A stretch of DNA of 64,000 nt from Bacteroidota bacterium (GCA_947507965.1 CANNQU010000010.1:1-64000), one strand, 5' to 3'; positions 39,675-50,743 are shown, counted from the first letter of the stretch. Translations and numbers: made by a program. Notes: generated by a model from the letters alone, not told the origin.

Positions 39675-41993
39675 TCAAGAATTTCTCAAATTAAGAAGAC
39701 AGAGGTTAAGTTGCGATTTCAGCTTTTTATTCGAAGTTTTGGAGTTAATTTTTTTATTGGTGGTATAAATTATTTTGTCATCCTTAAAGTTCAAGGAAAT
39801 AAAATACAGGTTCGTGGTATAACGTGGTGTAAGATTATAATACATGATGATGGGTAATGCAGGAAGTAGAAGAACGCCATAAACTAAGGTATTAAAAATT
39901 TCCCGTGCCCCAGGCTTTTTCTTAACGCTTGAAACATTAAGAATCGTTAAATCAGCCACGTCATACTTTTTTGCAATAGCCTGCACACGCTCATAATCAA
40001 CAGCTACCATGGTAAGTTTGCCATTGGCCATTTTTTCGGTTACCCAGTCGTTTAATACGCTCAACTCATTTAATTTGTCCACTTCTTCAGCGATTGGTCT
40101 ATCCAAAATTTCGGCTGTTGGAAGCACCTTTGGAAACACTTCATATAACGAATAAATGAGTTGCTCCCTGCCAGTTTCACTGCCTAAATAATCCAATATC
40201 CCTTCCTCGTCTTTTACCGTCCATCGATAATAATGTGGCGTCAGAAATAAGATCTTACCATCACCTACATACTTCGTCTTCCCATTCACCAGTTTCTCAT
40301 CCCAACGAATGGTAATATCATCAATCGTGGTGCCTTCCACGATCTCCTCGTCAGAGCTCTTTGGTTCTTTCCTTTCTTCCTTTTCCGTTCGTTTTATGGT
40401 CGTTGTATCGGCCTCGTCATCCACGACCTCAACTTTTGCTTTTTCCTTAACATATTTCGTGAAAGCCAGGTCATATCCTTTTTTAAAGGCCGAGTCGGTA
40501 ACAAATAAGTGCAAAAGACCTAAACGAATAAAAGGCTTTAACTTCTTATTTTTAGCAACGAGTGCCGTGGTATCTTCATACCTCGAAACAAAATCTTTCT
40601 TTTTGCCTACATAGGTTTTTAAAAGCGATTTTAAGACATCATCAAATATGAGTTTCAATTCAATATCCGAAGAATCATATTTTTTCGCATTCCATATATA
40701 ATTAATTGCCCATACTGTAACCCCTTCACCCTTCAGTTTTCCGATCAAATTCGGAACCTGTTGCCACTCTCCTTGTGCATATTTCTTCTTTACGTGAAAC
40801 AAGTTCATATTACCCGAGTTGGCATAAAATGAAATCCCATAGAGCGCTTTGCAAACACTTTTCCTGAGGTACTTGCTATTCGGATCTTCTTGTAATAAAT
40901 TATATGAATTATACAATGCTCTCTCATAATTTTGCTCTAATAAATTTAGTCGAACCAATTCAAATCGAGCTATTTTCTGAACCAAAAAGAAGGCATCTTT
41001 TGAAACGATAAAATGTTTCCGTTCTTTTTTTTCCTCATCCCACATCAAATCGTGCAAGTCCTCGATTCTCTTCTCAATGCTTGGGTGAGTACTTGATTTA
41101 TCTTCCTCCTCTTCGTTGAACTCCTCCTCTTCATCATCAACCGTCTTGACTACTTTTATGATGCCATTAATGGCGTCTTCATAGGCTTTTGAATCAACTT
41201 TATTGTAATCTGTCAACCAATAATTATTTGGTGTTTTAAACGTTCCCGACTCTACAAAATCTCTTTTGAACGGAAGATTTCCGAAAGGCAAATAGCTATA
41301 TTTTAAAACTTGAAAAGAAGAATCAACGTCTTCGAAGCTATAGGCCGATTTCGCATAGAGTTGAAACCCTTTTAGATCCGCCTCTGATTCCTGCTCACGA
41401 GAAAAAGCCTTCGTAGCTAAATATCTTCGATCCATGCTCAAATCGCCATAATCACCTAATCCTTTACCGATCTTCCTTGACTCAATATATCCTTTAATGC
41501 TATGCTTGTAAACATGGTGCATATATTCGTGGCTCAATATAAAGGCAATTTGAGCTTCATTTCTCACATTGGCTAACAACCCGGTTGTTACAAACACAAT
41601 TCCATCTCCTGCAGCGTAGGCATTGACCACCGATGATTGAATACAATAAACACGCACCTTCTTTTTTTTCTCCCTATTCTCTAAAATTTTAGCCATAACG
41701 GCCGTGAGATAATTGCTCATGGTATCATTGAAGAGCACCTTTCCATTCTTGAGAATATCATCGAGAGCGAATGCATTTTCAAGATTATATTGATCTTGTG
41801 CAGCTATTTCAAGCTGCGTTTGACTTTTATTAATTTCGTCCTTTTTAGCAAAGTATTTCTGAGTGGAAGTACTCGAAAACTCGATGGGAAGCGCCCCCGA
41901 AGACTGGATTGGTTGATAGTTATCAAAGTCAACCGTTTGAGCTTTGGTGACCAAGGAAAGAAATAAAAAAAGTGAAAATAGTATATTACGCAT
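39675..41993 (-). CDS. M48-like zinc metalloprotease, secreted
   Basis: FILSHEYMHHVYKHS (HExxH), downstream SREQESEADLKGFQLYAKSAYS; signal peptide MRNILFSLFLFLSLVTKAQ. Confidence 0.82.
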   Translation of the reverse strand: MRNILFSLFLFLSLVTKAQTVDFDNYQPIQSSGALPIEFSSTSTQKYFAKKDEINKSQTQLEIAAQDQYNLENAFALDDILKNGKVLFNDTMSNYLTAVMAKILENREKKKKVRVYCIQSSVVNAYAAGDGIVFVTTGLLANVRNEAQIAFILSHEYMHHVYKHSIKGYIESRKIGKGLGDYGDLSMDRRYLATKAFSREQESEADLKGFQLYAKSAYSFEDVDSSFQVLKYSYLPFGNLPFKRDFVESGTFKTPNNYWLTDYNKVDSKAYEDAINGIIKVVKTVDDEEEEFNEEEEDKSSTHPSIEKRIEDLHDLMWDEEKKERKHFIVSKDAFFLVQKIARFELVRLNLLEQNYERALYNSYNLLQEDPNSKYLRKSVCKALYGISFYANSGNMNLFHVKKKYAQGEWQQVPNLIGKLKGEGVTVWAINYIWNAKKYDSSDIELKLIFDDVLKSLLKTYVGKKKDFVSRYEDTTALVAKNKKLKPFIRLGLLHLFVTDSAFKKGYDLAFTKYVKEKAKVEVVDDEADTTTIKRTEKEERKEPKSSDEEIVEGTTIDDITIRWDEKLVNGKTKYVGDGKILFLTPHYYRWTVKDEEGILDYLGSETGREQLIYSLYEVFPKVLPTAEILDRPIAEEVDKLNELSVLNDWVTEKMANGKLTMVAVDYERVQAIAKKYDVADLTILNVSSVKKKPGAREIFNTLVYGVLLLPALPIIMYYNLTPRYTTNLYFISLNFKDDKIIYTTNKKINSKTSNKKLKSQLNLCLLNLRNS

Positions 41994-42064
41994 TTTAAAA
42001 GTAAAGAGGGTTTTCAATCAATAAAACAATTTATAATCGTCGTCAAATGATGCATTGGCATAAC

Positions 42065-43291
42065 TCAACTCAAATCTTGAACAACAAATCCAGTTCGCAT
42101 TTTGGGCTCAATCCAGGTACTCTTTGGAGGCATTGTTGCTCGAATATCAGCCACCGCCATCACTTGTTCAATTTCTGTTGGGAACAACGTAAAGGCAATA
42201 TCAGCCTTCCCTTTATTCACCCGTTCTTCCAAGAAGGCGAGCCCTTTGGTTCCGTCAACAAAACTCAATCGTTCGTCGGTTTTGCTATTCATAATATTAA
42301 ACACCGGTTTTAGCAAATAATCTTCTAAAATTTGCACATCCAAACATTTTAATGGGATGGAGTCGTCGATAATTTCGGGTTTCGCTTTCAACTTATACCA
42401 GTTACCAAGATAATACATACCAAAGCAATGCTTCTTCTTCGGATGATAGGCTTCGTCTTTCTTTTTTTTCTCAATCTCAAAATTCTCGCAAATATGTTTC
42501 AATATATGGTACGATGAATTGGTAACCCCATCGATCAATCGATTGTATTCATAAATATAGATCGTATCGGAAGGAACAAAATAGGTTTGCAAATAATTGT
42601 ATGGTTCTTTCCCTGTATGGTTCGGATTCTTTTCTTTTTGTTCCTGTGCATAACGTACCAAACTGGCACTACGATGGTGTCCATCGGCAATATAAATATG
42701 GTCTAATGCCTTAAGCGCGTCGCAAAGTTTCGCTTCGTTTTTTGCAATCCAGATGGTATGACGTACACCCCGTTGTACGATATCGAAATGTGGTTTTTCA
42801 AGCATTTCCGACTTACTAATATCTTCTATTTCCTTTGTCTTTTCATACGTTACTAATACCGCGGTGCCAACTGTTTTCGTGATTCGCATTTGCCCCACCA
42901 TTTCATCTTCCTTATCGGTACGAGTAAGTTCGTGTTTTTTAATTTTTTCACTTACATAATTGTCGGCATGAACACCGGCAATAACACCCTGATAAATTCG
43001 CCCATCTTTAATTTGCCGATAGATATAGATATGTGGTTCCGCTTTAAGCATCACGCCTTCCTTTAGGAACTGTTCTAGCTTTTTCAAGGCAAAAGGAAAA
43101 TGCCGCGCTACATTTTTTTTCTCTTCCGGAAAATTCAAATGGGGCTTTGACACATGCAAATATGACATTGGATTAAGCTTCATTTCTTCTACACTCAATT
43201 GTTTATTTTGAGCATCGAAGTTTTCACTTGACACCGTTTCTACCATATCAGCGCGAGGAAATATAGCCTTAAAAGGGGCGATGTTTAACAT
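42065..43291 (-). CDS. DUF1015 family protein
   Basis: MLNIAPFKAIFP.., YIADGHHRSASLVRYAQ, YNYLQTYFVPSDTIYIYEYNRLI. Confidence 0.9.
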   Translation of the reverse strand: MLNIAPFKAIFPRADMVETVSSENFDAQNKQLSVEEMKLNPMSYLHVSKPHLNFPEEKKNVARHFPFALKKLEQFLKEGVMLKAEPHIYIYRQIKDGRIYQGVIAGVHADNYVSEKIKKHELTRTDKEDEMVGQMRITKTVGTAVLVTYEKTKEIEDISKSEMLEKPHFDIVQRGVRHTIWIAKNEAKLCDALKALDHIYIADGHHRSASLVRYAQEQKEKNPNHTGKEPYNYLQTYFVPSDTIYIYEYNRLIDGVTNSSYHILKHICENFEIEKKKKDEAYHPKKKHCFGMYYLGNWYKLKAKPEIIDDSIPLKCLDVQILEDYLLKPVFNIMNSKTDERLSFVDGTKGLAFLEERVNKGKADIAFTLFPTEIEQVMAVADIRATMPPKSTWIEPKMRTGFVVQDLS

Positions 43292-43380
43292 TTTTTGAAC
43301 TACAAATTAAAATACGATGGTTTGGTGAATTAATAAATTGGGAATAAAGATAGACAACAATGATCTATTTCCAGTATCCA

Positions 43381-44340
43381 TTATTTACAAAGATCAATTA
43401 TTCGCTCCGCCAATTCAATTCCGATACGATTTTGAGCTTCGGCGGTACTTGCTCCAATATGGGGTGTAAGACTCACTTTGGAATGCCTCAAAAGAGCTTC
43501 ATTGGTGGGGGGTTCGTGTTCGTAAACATCCAATCCGGCGTAATGAATTTGTCCTGAATTTAAAGCTTCCAATAAATCATCTTCATTGATGACACCGCCC
43601 CGTGCGCAATTTACAATATACGCTCCTTTCTTCATCATCTCCAATTCATCCTTTGCGATGGCAGGCTTCTCCGCACTGGGCACATGAAGCGTTATAAAAT
43701 CTGAACCACGTAATACCTCTTCCTTACTCACGGTTCTTATTTCAAATTTAATACGTTGATCTGAGATGTTGGGATGGAAATAAAAATATATCGCTGCTTT
43801 CTCTACGAAAGGATCGTACGCCAATACATTCATTCCCATACCAATAGCAATTCGAGCGGCCTCCTGCCCGATTCTTCCAAAACCAATGACACCCAATGTT
43901 TTATCTCTGAGTTCGAAGCCTTCACTAAATTTCTTTTTTAGTTCATTAAATTTTTCTGTGCCTTGTGTTGGCATCATTCGATTGCTTTCAGGCACATTAC
44001 GCACCATACCAAAGAGATGGGCGAAGACTAATTCGGCTACCGAAATACTAGAAGCCGCAGGCGTATTGATAACTCGAATACTATTACGTTTGGCTGTTTC
44101 CACATCTACATTATCCAAGCCCACACCGGCTCGGGCAATAACTTTCAGGTGGGTATTGGCCTCTATAATTTCTTTGGTAATTTTACTCGCACTTCGTACA
44201 ATAACCACGTCGTAGTTTATAAGTCCGGCCATGAGGTCTGACTGTGCAATTTTAGTGGTATCTACTATAAAACCAGCTTTCTCCAACATTCCTTTGCCAT
44301 TGGCATCAATACCATCATTGGCTAATATTCGTATACTCAT
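43381..44340 (-). CDS. D-3-phosphoglycerate dehydrogenase-like 2-hydroxyacid dehydrogenase
   Basis: VIARAGVGLDNVDVETAKRNSIRVINTPAASSISVAEL; LGVIGFGRIGQEAARIA; GAYIVNCARGGVINEDDLLEAL. Confidence 0.92.
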   Translation of the reverse strand: MSIRILANDGIDANGKGMLEKAGFIVDTTKIAQSDLMAGLINYDVVIVRSASKITKEIIEANTHLKVIARAGVGLDNVDVETAKRNSIRVINTPAASSISVAELVFAHLFGMVRNVPESNRMMPTQGTEKFNELKKKFSEGFELRDKTLGVIGFGRIGQEAARIAIGMGMNVLAYDPFVEKAAIYFYFHPNISDQRIKFEIRTVSKEEVLRGSDFITLHVPSAEKPAIAKDELEMMKKGAYIVNCARGGVINEDDLLEALNSGQIHYAGLDVYEHEPPTNEALLRHSKVSLTPHIGASTAEAQNRIGIELAERIIDLCK

Positions 44341-44500
44341 AATTCATTGGGGGTTTGTATTCGCAAATACGTTAATAATTTTCGAATGAAAGAAAGATTT
44401 AATTCACTCCTTGTTGATGAAAATAATGCCATACCCATACGAGATAAATAGTAGTGGTAAGATGCTTCTCCCATTCGGTTGCAATAAGAAAAAACAGGAC

Positions 44501-45961
44501 TTATTTCAATGGAATATTTTTCAATATTTCTAAAACATAGCTCCAATATTTCTGAACAGAAGAAATACTGGCTCTTTCATCGGGTGAATGGGCACCAAGA
44601 ATAGTAGGGCCAAAGGAAATCATATCCATACCAGGGTAGTTGGTTCCTAAAATGCCACATTCCAAACCAGCATGACATGCTACCACTTTAGGCTTCTCCT
44701 GATGAAGCCTTTCATAAATATTCACCAAGGTATCTAAAATTGGCGATGAAACATTTGGCGTCCAACCCGGGTAAGAACCAGAAAATGCTACTCTACAATT
44801 GGCCAATTCAAAGGCAGCACGCATGGCATTTGCTAAATCGTATTTACCCGTTTCAACCGAAGAACGCGTTAAACATCCGATGGAGATTTCGCCATCTTTA
44901 AGTACAACTCGAGCTACATTATTGGAGGTCTCAACCAAGCCCGCAATATCGGCACTCATGCGATACACCCCATTATGTGCGGTATAGATGGCGTTTATTA
45001 TGGCCTTTTGAACACTCGATTCCATTATTTTCGAAGGGGCTTCGGTAGGCTGAAGAATAATTGCCAGATTGGGCTCCAATGATTTAAATTCCGATTGAAT
45101 ATCGGCCACTTGTTGCTTCAAATTCGAAACAAAAGCATCCTCCGATTGCGCGGCAACAACAAAAGTAGCAGTGCTTTCCCGTGGTATGGCGTTTCGTAAA
45201 CTACCGCCACTTATTTCAGCCACACGTAACCCGTAGTTTTCAAACCCATGAAACAATAAACGATTCATTATTTTATTGGCATTACCCAATCCTTTGTGGA
45301 TTTCAATGCCTGAGTGCCCTCCATTCAACCCTTTTACGGTGAGTGTATAACCTATTGAATCGGAGGGTGTATTTTCCTGCAAATAGGGTCTGGTGGCCGT
45401 TACGTCAATTCCTCCGGCACAACCAATATCAATTTCATCATCATTTTCAGTATCTAAATTAAGAAGAATGGTACCCTGAAGAATACCACCTTGTAAACCT
45501 AAGGCACCGGTCATCCCCGTTTCTTCATCAATGGTAAATAAGGCTTCAATGGCAGGATGTGGGATATCGTTACTTTCTAAAATCGTCATGATAGAGGCTA
45601 CTCCTATGCCATTATCTGCACCCAAGGTAGTGCCCTTTGCACGCACCCAATCGCCATCAACAACCATCTCAATGCCTTGGTGATCAAAATCAAAAATAGT
45701 ATCTCCATTCTTCTGATGTACCATATCAAGATGTGATTGCAAAATAATGGCCTTATGATTTTCCATACCTTCGGTAGCTGGCTTTCTGATGATTACATTT
45801 CTAACATGGTCTTCAAAAGTTTCCAGTCCAAGACGTAAACCAAATGCCTTAATAAACTCGATGACCTGTTCTTCTTTTTTAGAGGCCCTGGGTACCGCAT
45901 TTAAATCAGCGAATTTATTCCAAAGTTTTTGAGGTTCGAGGTTTCTTATTTCTGAGTTCAT
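44501..45961 (-). CDS. pepD: aminoacyl-histidine dipeptidase (PepD, M20)
   Basis: ILQSHLDMVHQKN, VRAKGTTLGADNGIGVASIM, ALFTIDEETGMTGALGL, VKGLNGGHSGIEIHKGLGNANKIMNRLL. Confidence 0.95.
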   Translation of the reverse strand: MNSEIRNLEPQKLWNKFADLNAVPRASKKEEQVIEFIKAFGLRLGLETFEDHVRNVIIRKPATEGMENHKAIILQSHLDMVHQKNGDTIFDFDHQGIEMVVDGDWVRAKGTTLGADNGIGVASIMTILESNDIPHPAIEALFTIDEETGMTGALGLQGGILQGTILLNLDTENDDEIDIGCAGGIDVTATRPYLQENTPSDSIGYTLTVKGLNGGHSGIEIHKGLGNANKIMNRLLFHGFENYGLRVAEISGGSLRNAIPRESTATFVVAAQSEDAFVSNLKQQVADIQSEFKSLEPNLAIILQPTEAPSKIMESSVQKAIINAIYTAHNGVYRMSADIAGLVETSNNVARVVLKDGEISIGCLTRSSVETGKYDLANAMRAAFELANCRVAFSGSYPGWTPNVSSPILDTLVNIYERLHQEKPKVVACHAGLECGILGTNYPGMDMISFGPTILGAHSPDERASISSVQKYWSYVLEILKNIPLK

Positions 45962-45981
45962 GGGTGTATCTTAAAATTAGG

Positions 45982-45989
45982 CAAAGGTA
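45982..45989 (-). promoter_or_regulatory. candidate -7 element for pepD
   Basis: CAAAGGTA on + strand = TACCTTTG, 21 nt upstream of ATG. Confidence 0.4.
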
Positions 45990-46094
45990 ATTTTCTTTAC
46001 CCTATTTCCGAACACTTTCTTCGGTTCTTCCAGTTGACCATTTCCTTGTGTAAAAATATTTACTCATGGCTCGAGGTTCTGTTAATTATAATAC

Positions 46095-46102
46095 TACATT
46101 TG
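46095..46102 (+). promoter_or_regulatory. candidate -7 element for ilvE
   Basis: TACATTTG, 22 nt upstream of ATG46124. Confidence 0.4.
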
Positions 46103-46123
46103 CCGCTTTATTATTCAAAAAAC

Positions 46124-47200
46124 ATGCAAATCAGCATACAAAGAACCGCAGCGAGTAGGTTAAACACCATAGATTTCAATGATTTGCCGTTTGGTAAAAT
46201 TAAATCCGACCACATGTTTGTGGCCGATTATTATGATGGAGCATGGCACGATGCACGCATTATTGCTTTTGACTCCATTTCCATTTCTCCTGCTACCAGT
46301 GCCTTACATTATGGCCAAGCCATTTTTGAAGGATTGAAATCACATTTGAACCCGTTTGGAGTTCCATTGCTATTTCGACCAGAACAAAACTCAAGGCGCA
46401 TGAATCTTTCTGCTGAACGGATGTGCATGCCTAGCCTACCTGAAGAATTGTTTTTGGAAGGATTAAAAAAACTCATTGCCATCGATAAACATTGGATTCC
46501 AAAAGATCCCGCTAAGAGCTTATATATACGCCCCTTCATGTTTGCCACCGATGATTCGGTAGGGGTAAGAGTTTCCGATTCGTATACGTTTATCATCTTT
46601 ACCTCGCCGGTTTCACCCTATTACGCTCAACCTCTAAAAATTAAGGTTGCCGATAAATATGTTCGTTCTTTCGATGGTGGCGTGGGCTCGGTGAAAGCAG
46701 CCGGGAATTATGGTGCAAGCATGTTCCCAACCAAAGAAGCCTATACAGAAGGGTATCACCAAGTGATGTGGATGGATGGGCATGAGTTTAAGTACATTGA
46801 AGAAACCGGAACGACCAACGTATTTTTTGTAGTCGGCGACAAAGTAATGACCCCGGCATTGGATGGGAATATTTTAGATGGCGTAACCCGAAAGTCATGC
46901 ATTCAACTTTTGAAGGATAAAGGAATTGAGGTTGAACAAAAACGTATCGACATCCATGAAATTGTGGCCGCATATAAACAAGGCATACTACATGATGCCT
47001 TTTGCACTGGCACGGCAGCCAGCATCGCACAGATTGAACTTTTCAATTACAAAGAGCAAGATATCCTTCTCCCTCCGGTAGCTACACGAAGGTGGAGCAA
47101 CTATTTAAACGAGACACTTGATGCAATTAAACATGGAACAGTTGCTGATACCCATGGGTGGATTGTAGAAGTTAATGAGCAAATATCCGTTGCCGGCTAA
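46124..47200 (+). CDS. ilvE: branched-chain amino acid aminotransferase
   Basis: ISPATSALHYGQAIFEGLKSH; GVGSVKAAGNYGASMFPTKEAYTEGYHQVMWMDG; EETGTTNVFFVVGDKVMTPALDGNILDGVTRKS. Confidence 0.95.
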   Translation: MQISIQRTAASRLNTIDFNDLPFGKIKSDHMFVADYYDGAWHDARIIAFDSISISPATSALHYGQAIFEGLKSHLNPFGVPLLFRPEQNSRRMNLSAERMCMPSLPEELFLEGLKKLIAIDKHWIPKDPAKSLYIRPFMFATDDSVGVRVSDSYTFIIFTSPVSPYYAQPLKIKVADKYVRSFDGGVGSVKAAGNYGASMFPTKEAYTEGYHQVMWMDGHEFKYIEETGTTNVFFVVGDKVMTPALDGNILDGVTRKSCIQLLKDKGIEVEQKRIDIHEIVAAYKQGILHDAFCTGTAASIAQIELFNYKEQDILLPPVATRRWSNYLNETLDAIKHGTVADTHGWIVEVNEQISVAG

Positions 47201-47242
47201 TTACGATGCAACAGGTATCCACTGGGATGTCTTATTACATCG

Positions 47243-48145
47243 CTATTCACTAAAATACATACTTAGGTAACTTTCGTATCGAAGGATCGCAACTTTATTC
47301 TGTTGTACTGCTTCTTTCACCGCACAATCGGGTTCATTAATATGAGAGCAGTCATTAAATTTACATTGATGACTATATTCTTTAAACTCCTTCATAAAAT
47401 CTTTTATCTCGTTTTTCTCTAAATGCACGACACCAAAATCTTTAATGCCCGGCGTATCGATGATCCATGACTCTTTGAAAATCTCGTGCATTTCTGCAAA
47501 CGTTGTGGTGTGCTTTCCCTTATTATTCGATTCTGAAATAGCGCCCGTACGTAACTTGAAGGCAGGGTTCAACGTATTGATTAAGGTGGACTTACCCGTA
47601 CCCGAATGACCTGCAATGAGTGTGGTTTTATGCATAAGTAGCGCTTCCATCACATTTAAATTAAACCCGGTAAAGGCAGATACCTCATAACATGGGTACC
47701 CAATATTTTCATATTGCCTAATTATTTCCTGCTGATTTTGACTTGTTTCTTCCTGCAACAAATCATATTTATTAAAAACCAATAGGGTGGGTATATGAAA
47801 AGATTCTGCAGCCACTAAAAATCGATCAATAAAACCTAAGGAAGTAACCGGAGAAGTAGTGGTAACAAACAAGATGGCCTGATCAATATTAGAGGCGATG
47901 ATATGCGTTTGCTTCGATAAATTATTGGATTTACGAATGATATAATTGGAGCGCTTATAAATTTCCGTGATGGTATAATCTTCCGTATCGTGCAATAAAT
48001 CGACCCAGTCGCCAACAGCAATCGGATTGGTGCTTTTGATACCCTGAAGCCTGAATTTACCTTTCATTCTGGCTTCCACGGTTTTGCCATCTAGCAGACG
48101 TACCATATACCAGCTTCCCGTTGATTTGAAAATTCTTCCCTTCAT
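47243..48145 (-). CDS. rsgA: ribosome small subunit-dependent GTPase A
   Basis: Circularly permuted GTPase: VFNKYDL, GHSGTGKSTLINTL, WIIDTPGIKDFG; C-terminal C/H zinc site CKFNDCSHINEPDCAVKEA. Confidence 0.96.
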   Translation of the reverse strand: MKGRIFKSTGSWYMVRLLDGKTVEARMKGKFRLQGIKSTNPIAVGDWVDLLHDTEDYTITEIYKRSNYIIRKSNNLSKQTHIIASNIDQAILFVTTTSPVTSLGFIDRFLVAAESFHIPTLLVFNKYDLLQEETSQNQQEIIRQYENIGYPCYEVSAFTGFNLNVMEALLMHKTTLIAGHSGTGKSTLINTLNPAFKLRTGAISESNNKGKHTTTFAEMHEIFKESWIIDTPGIKDFGVVHLEKNEIKDFMKEFKEYSHQCKFNDCSHINEPDCAVKEAVQQNKVAILRYESYLSMYFSE

Positions 48146-49308
48146 TCGAAATCAGTGTACAACAAATATTTCTTACGCTTCACCTTATACTTTTTAAGGT
48201 CATCATCCCACGACTTCAATATCTCTTCTACCGTTTTTCCTTCTATTATTTGTTTCCGTAAAATGCTTGAACCGGCCAACTTATCGAAATAGTCATTAAA
48301 GAATAATGCCTTGTTGGCGCTTTTCTCGTAAAAGCCTTGAAGCCAATAAAGGTAGAGTCGCTTAGAAGAGATGACATACGAATTACAAAAACTCGTCAAG
48401 TCGAAACCGGTGCATACCTGATTTTTATACAGTGGATTATCGGCCACCCCTGGAATTACTTTTGGAGTAAACGTAATTCTGCCTTCGGTAAAGTTGGGCC
48501 TCCCAATTTGTTGAAAGGGCTTGCTTGTGCCTCTTCCTACGCTCACCTCGGTGCCTTCAAACAAACACAAACTTGGATAAAGATAAACACTCTCCGAGGT
48601 AGGTAAATTAGGCGACGGTTTCACCGGCAGCTTGTACATGGTATTATGATCGTAACCGGTTACTTTCAAAATTACTAATTTGCACCATAAGGTATCGCCA
48701 AGCCAGTGCTCCCCATTAATCATTTGCGCATACTCGGCCACCGTGAGTCCATGCACAATAGGTACAGGATGCATGCCTACAAACGATTTATAGGCGGTAT
48801 CCAACAAAGGCCCATCAACATAATAACCATTCGGGTTGGGTCGATCCAAAATCATCAAGGTTTTGTTGTTTTCGGCACAAGCCTGCATCACATAATGCAA
48901 GGTGCTAATAAAAGTGTAAAAACGTGCGCCTACATCCTGAATATCAAATACCACCCAATCGACATCACTTAAATCCTGAGCGGTAGGCTTGAAATTTTTT
49001 CCATAAAGTGAGATTACTTTAATTCCCGTTTTTTTATCGATGGCGGATGTTACCTTGGCCCCGGCTTCACTGGTACCCCGAAAACCATGTTCAGGAGCAA
49101 ATATTTTTTTAATGTTTATCTTTAATTTCAACAAGGTATCCACCAAATAGGTGTTACCAATTTTTGCCGTTTGATTAACAACAACAGCAACGCGCTTATC
49201 TTTTAGCAGTGGTACGTAATATTTCATCTGCTCAGCTCCGGTAGTAATTTTCTGAGCCACCGCAACATAAGATGTAATTAATAATAAAATAAATATACTT
49301 TTACGCAT
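48142..49308 (-). CDS. DUF1343 (NamZ-like exo-beta-N-acetylmuramidase) family secreted protein
   Basis: RVAVVVNQTAKIGNTYLVDTL, IFAPEHGFRGTSEAGAKV, VVFDIQDVGARFYTFISTLHYVMQACAENNKTLMILDRPNPNG. Confidence 0.93.
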   Translation of the reverse strand: MRKSIFILLLITSYVAVAQKITTGAEQMKYYVPLLKDKRVAVVVNQTAKIGNTYLVDTLLKLKINIKKIFAPEHGFRGTSEAGAKVTSAIDKKTGIKVISLYGKNFKPTAQDLSDVDWVVFDIQDVGARFYTFISTLHYVMQACAENNKTLMILDRPNPNGYYVDGPLLDTAYKSFVGMHPVPIVHGLTVAEYAQMINGEHWLGDTLWCKLVILKVTGYDHNTMYKLPVKPSPNLPTSESVYLYPSLCLFEGTEVSVGRGTSKPFQQIGRPNFTEGRITFTPKVIPGVADNPLYKNQVCTGFDLTSFCNSYVISSKRLYLYWLQGFYEKSANKALFFNDYFDKLAGSSILRKQIIEGKTVEEILKSWDDDLKKYKVKRKKYLLYTDFE

Positions 49309-49332
49309 GAATAGTAGGCGACTAAATTAAAT

Positions 49333-49340
49333 TAAATTTG
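49333..49340 (+). promoter_or_regulatory. candidate -7 element for the FtsX-like permease gene
   Basis: TAAATTTG 25 nt upstream of the TTG start at 49365. Confidence 0.4.
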
Positions 49341-49364
49341 CTTTGCAATAATACCTGTTAAATA

Positions 49365-50582
49365 TTGAACTTGCCATATTTTTTATCGCGAAAGCTTCAA
49401 TTTGGAGGCACCATCATCAATGCCAGATTGATGCAGCGTATTGCTATTGGCACCATTATACTGAGTGTGTTGGTGATGCAGTTGTCGTTTGCTGTGATGC
49501 ATGGCTTTAGAAACGAAGTCACTTCCATTGTTAAAAATTTCAACGCAGATATCGTCGTTCAAAGGCTTTCATTTAATTCCACACTAGAAAATTTACCGAT
49601 TGAAAATTTTCCTGAAATAACGCAACAGATTGCAACAGAAGAACAAGTCGCGCGAAGCTTTGCGCTCATTACCAAGCCCGGCATTATAAATACTGGAAAA
49701 GAAATAGAAGGCGTTGTACTCCGAGGTATCGATGAAAATTACGATAGCACCTATTTTAAGCGGTTTATCATTGCCGGTAATTTCATACAATTTAAACGCG
49801 AAAGCACCACCAAAGATATTATCATCTCCAGTTATTTTGCCAATCGCTTAATGTTAAAGCTAGGCGACCGACTCCCTGTTTATTTTATGCAAGACACCAT
49901 ACGGGTAAAGCAATTTGTGGTATGTGGTATTTATGAAACGGGCATGGAAGATTTGGATATGAAATTTGCATTATGCGATATGCATCATCTTCAAAAAGTA
50001 AATTATTGGACGGCAACCAATGCCAGCAGTATATTGGTAGAAACAAAAGTAAACACCGATCATAGCGCCTTAAAAGAACAACTTCAAAACAAGCTTGGCA
50101 CAGCGTATGCCGCCTTTACCTTAGAGGAAATATACCCTCAATTATTCGACTGGCTTTCCTTGGTAGATATCAATGCCATTATTATTTCGGTGTTAATGCT
50201 TATGGTTTCATGTATTAGTATGATTACCGTTTTACTTATTGTCATTCTAAACCAAACGCAAACGATTGGAACCCTCAAAGCACTTGGCTTAAGCAATGGC
50301 AAAACAATTCAATTATTTTGGTATAAGGCGGCCCGGATTGTGGTAAAAGGAGTTGTTTTAGGAAATCTATTTTTTTTTATTTTAGCTTACCTACAAACCC
50401 ATTTTCATCTACTGGAGTTGTCCAAAAAGGATTATTATGTGAGCACCGTTCCGATCTCGATAAACGGGTCGGAAGTTTTAATAATCAATTTGGCTACCAT
50501 CACTTTATGCATGCTCTGTATGCTTCTTCCGGTGCAAATCGTATCGCGTATTAGCACCGTTAAAGCCCTACGATTCAACTAA
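49365..50582 (+). CDS. ABC transporter permease, FtsX/LolC-E type
   Basis: N-terminal TM, periplasmic domain, ISVLMLMVSCISMITVLLIVILNQTQTIGTLKALGLSNGKTIQLFW; TTG start at 49365 uncertain. Confidence 0.88.
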   Translation: MNLPYFLSRKLQFGGTIINARLMQRIAIGTIILSVLVMQLSFAVMHGFRNEVTSIVKNFNADIVVQRLSFNSTLENLPIENFPEITQQIATEEQVARSFALITKPGIINTGKEIEGVVLRGIDENYDSTYFKRFIIAGNFIQFKRESTTKDIIISSYFANRLMLKLGDRLPVYFMQDTIRVKQFVVCGIYETGMEDLDMKFALCDMHHLQKVNYWTATNASSILVETKVNTDHSALKEQLQNKLGTAYAAFTLEEIYPQLFDWLSLVDINAIIISVLMLMVSCISMITVLLIVILNQTQTIGTLKALGLSNGKTIQLFWYKAARIVVKGVVLGNLFFFILAYLQTHFHLLELSKKDYYVSTVPISINGSEVLIINLATITLCMLCMLLPVQIVSRISTVKALRFN

Positions 50583-50695
50583 CGATTACGACGATCACTT
50601 CACCTTAATATTGAATATAGAATTCACTTTACTGTCATTATAAAAAACAGCTCCTTTGCGCAGGATATAAAAATACGATAAAAATTTTCATATAC

Positions 50696-50718
50696 AAGGT
50701 GGCAACAATTGCTACCTT
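50696..50718. repeat. imperfect palindrome upstream of Imm32-like gene (possible operator or leader hairpin)
   Basis: AAGGTGGCAA CAA TTGCTACCTT; 10-bp arms with one G-T type mismatch. Confidence 0.5.
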
Positions 50719-50743
50719 GCACAACAATAATCTAACGTATCTT

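Noticed and set aside
44337-44546. 69-aa minus-strand ORF between serA-like and pepD genes
   Set aside because: Overlaps the 3' end of pepD, no domain-like sequence, no good start context.
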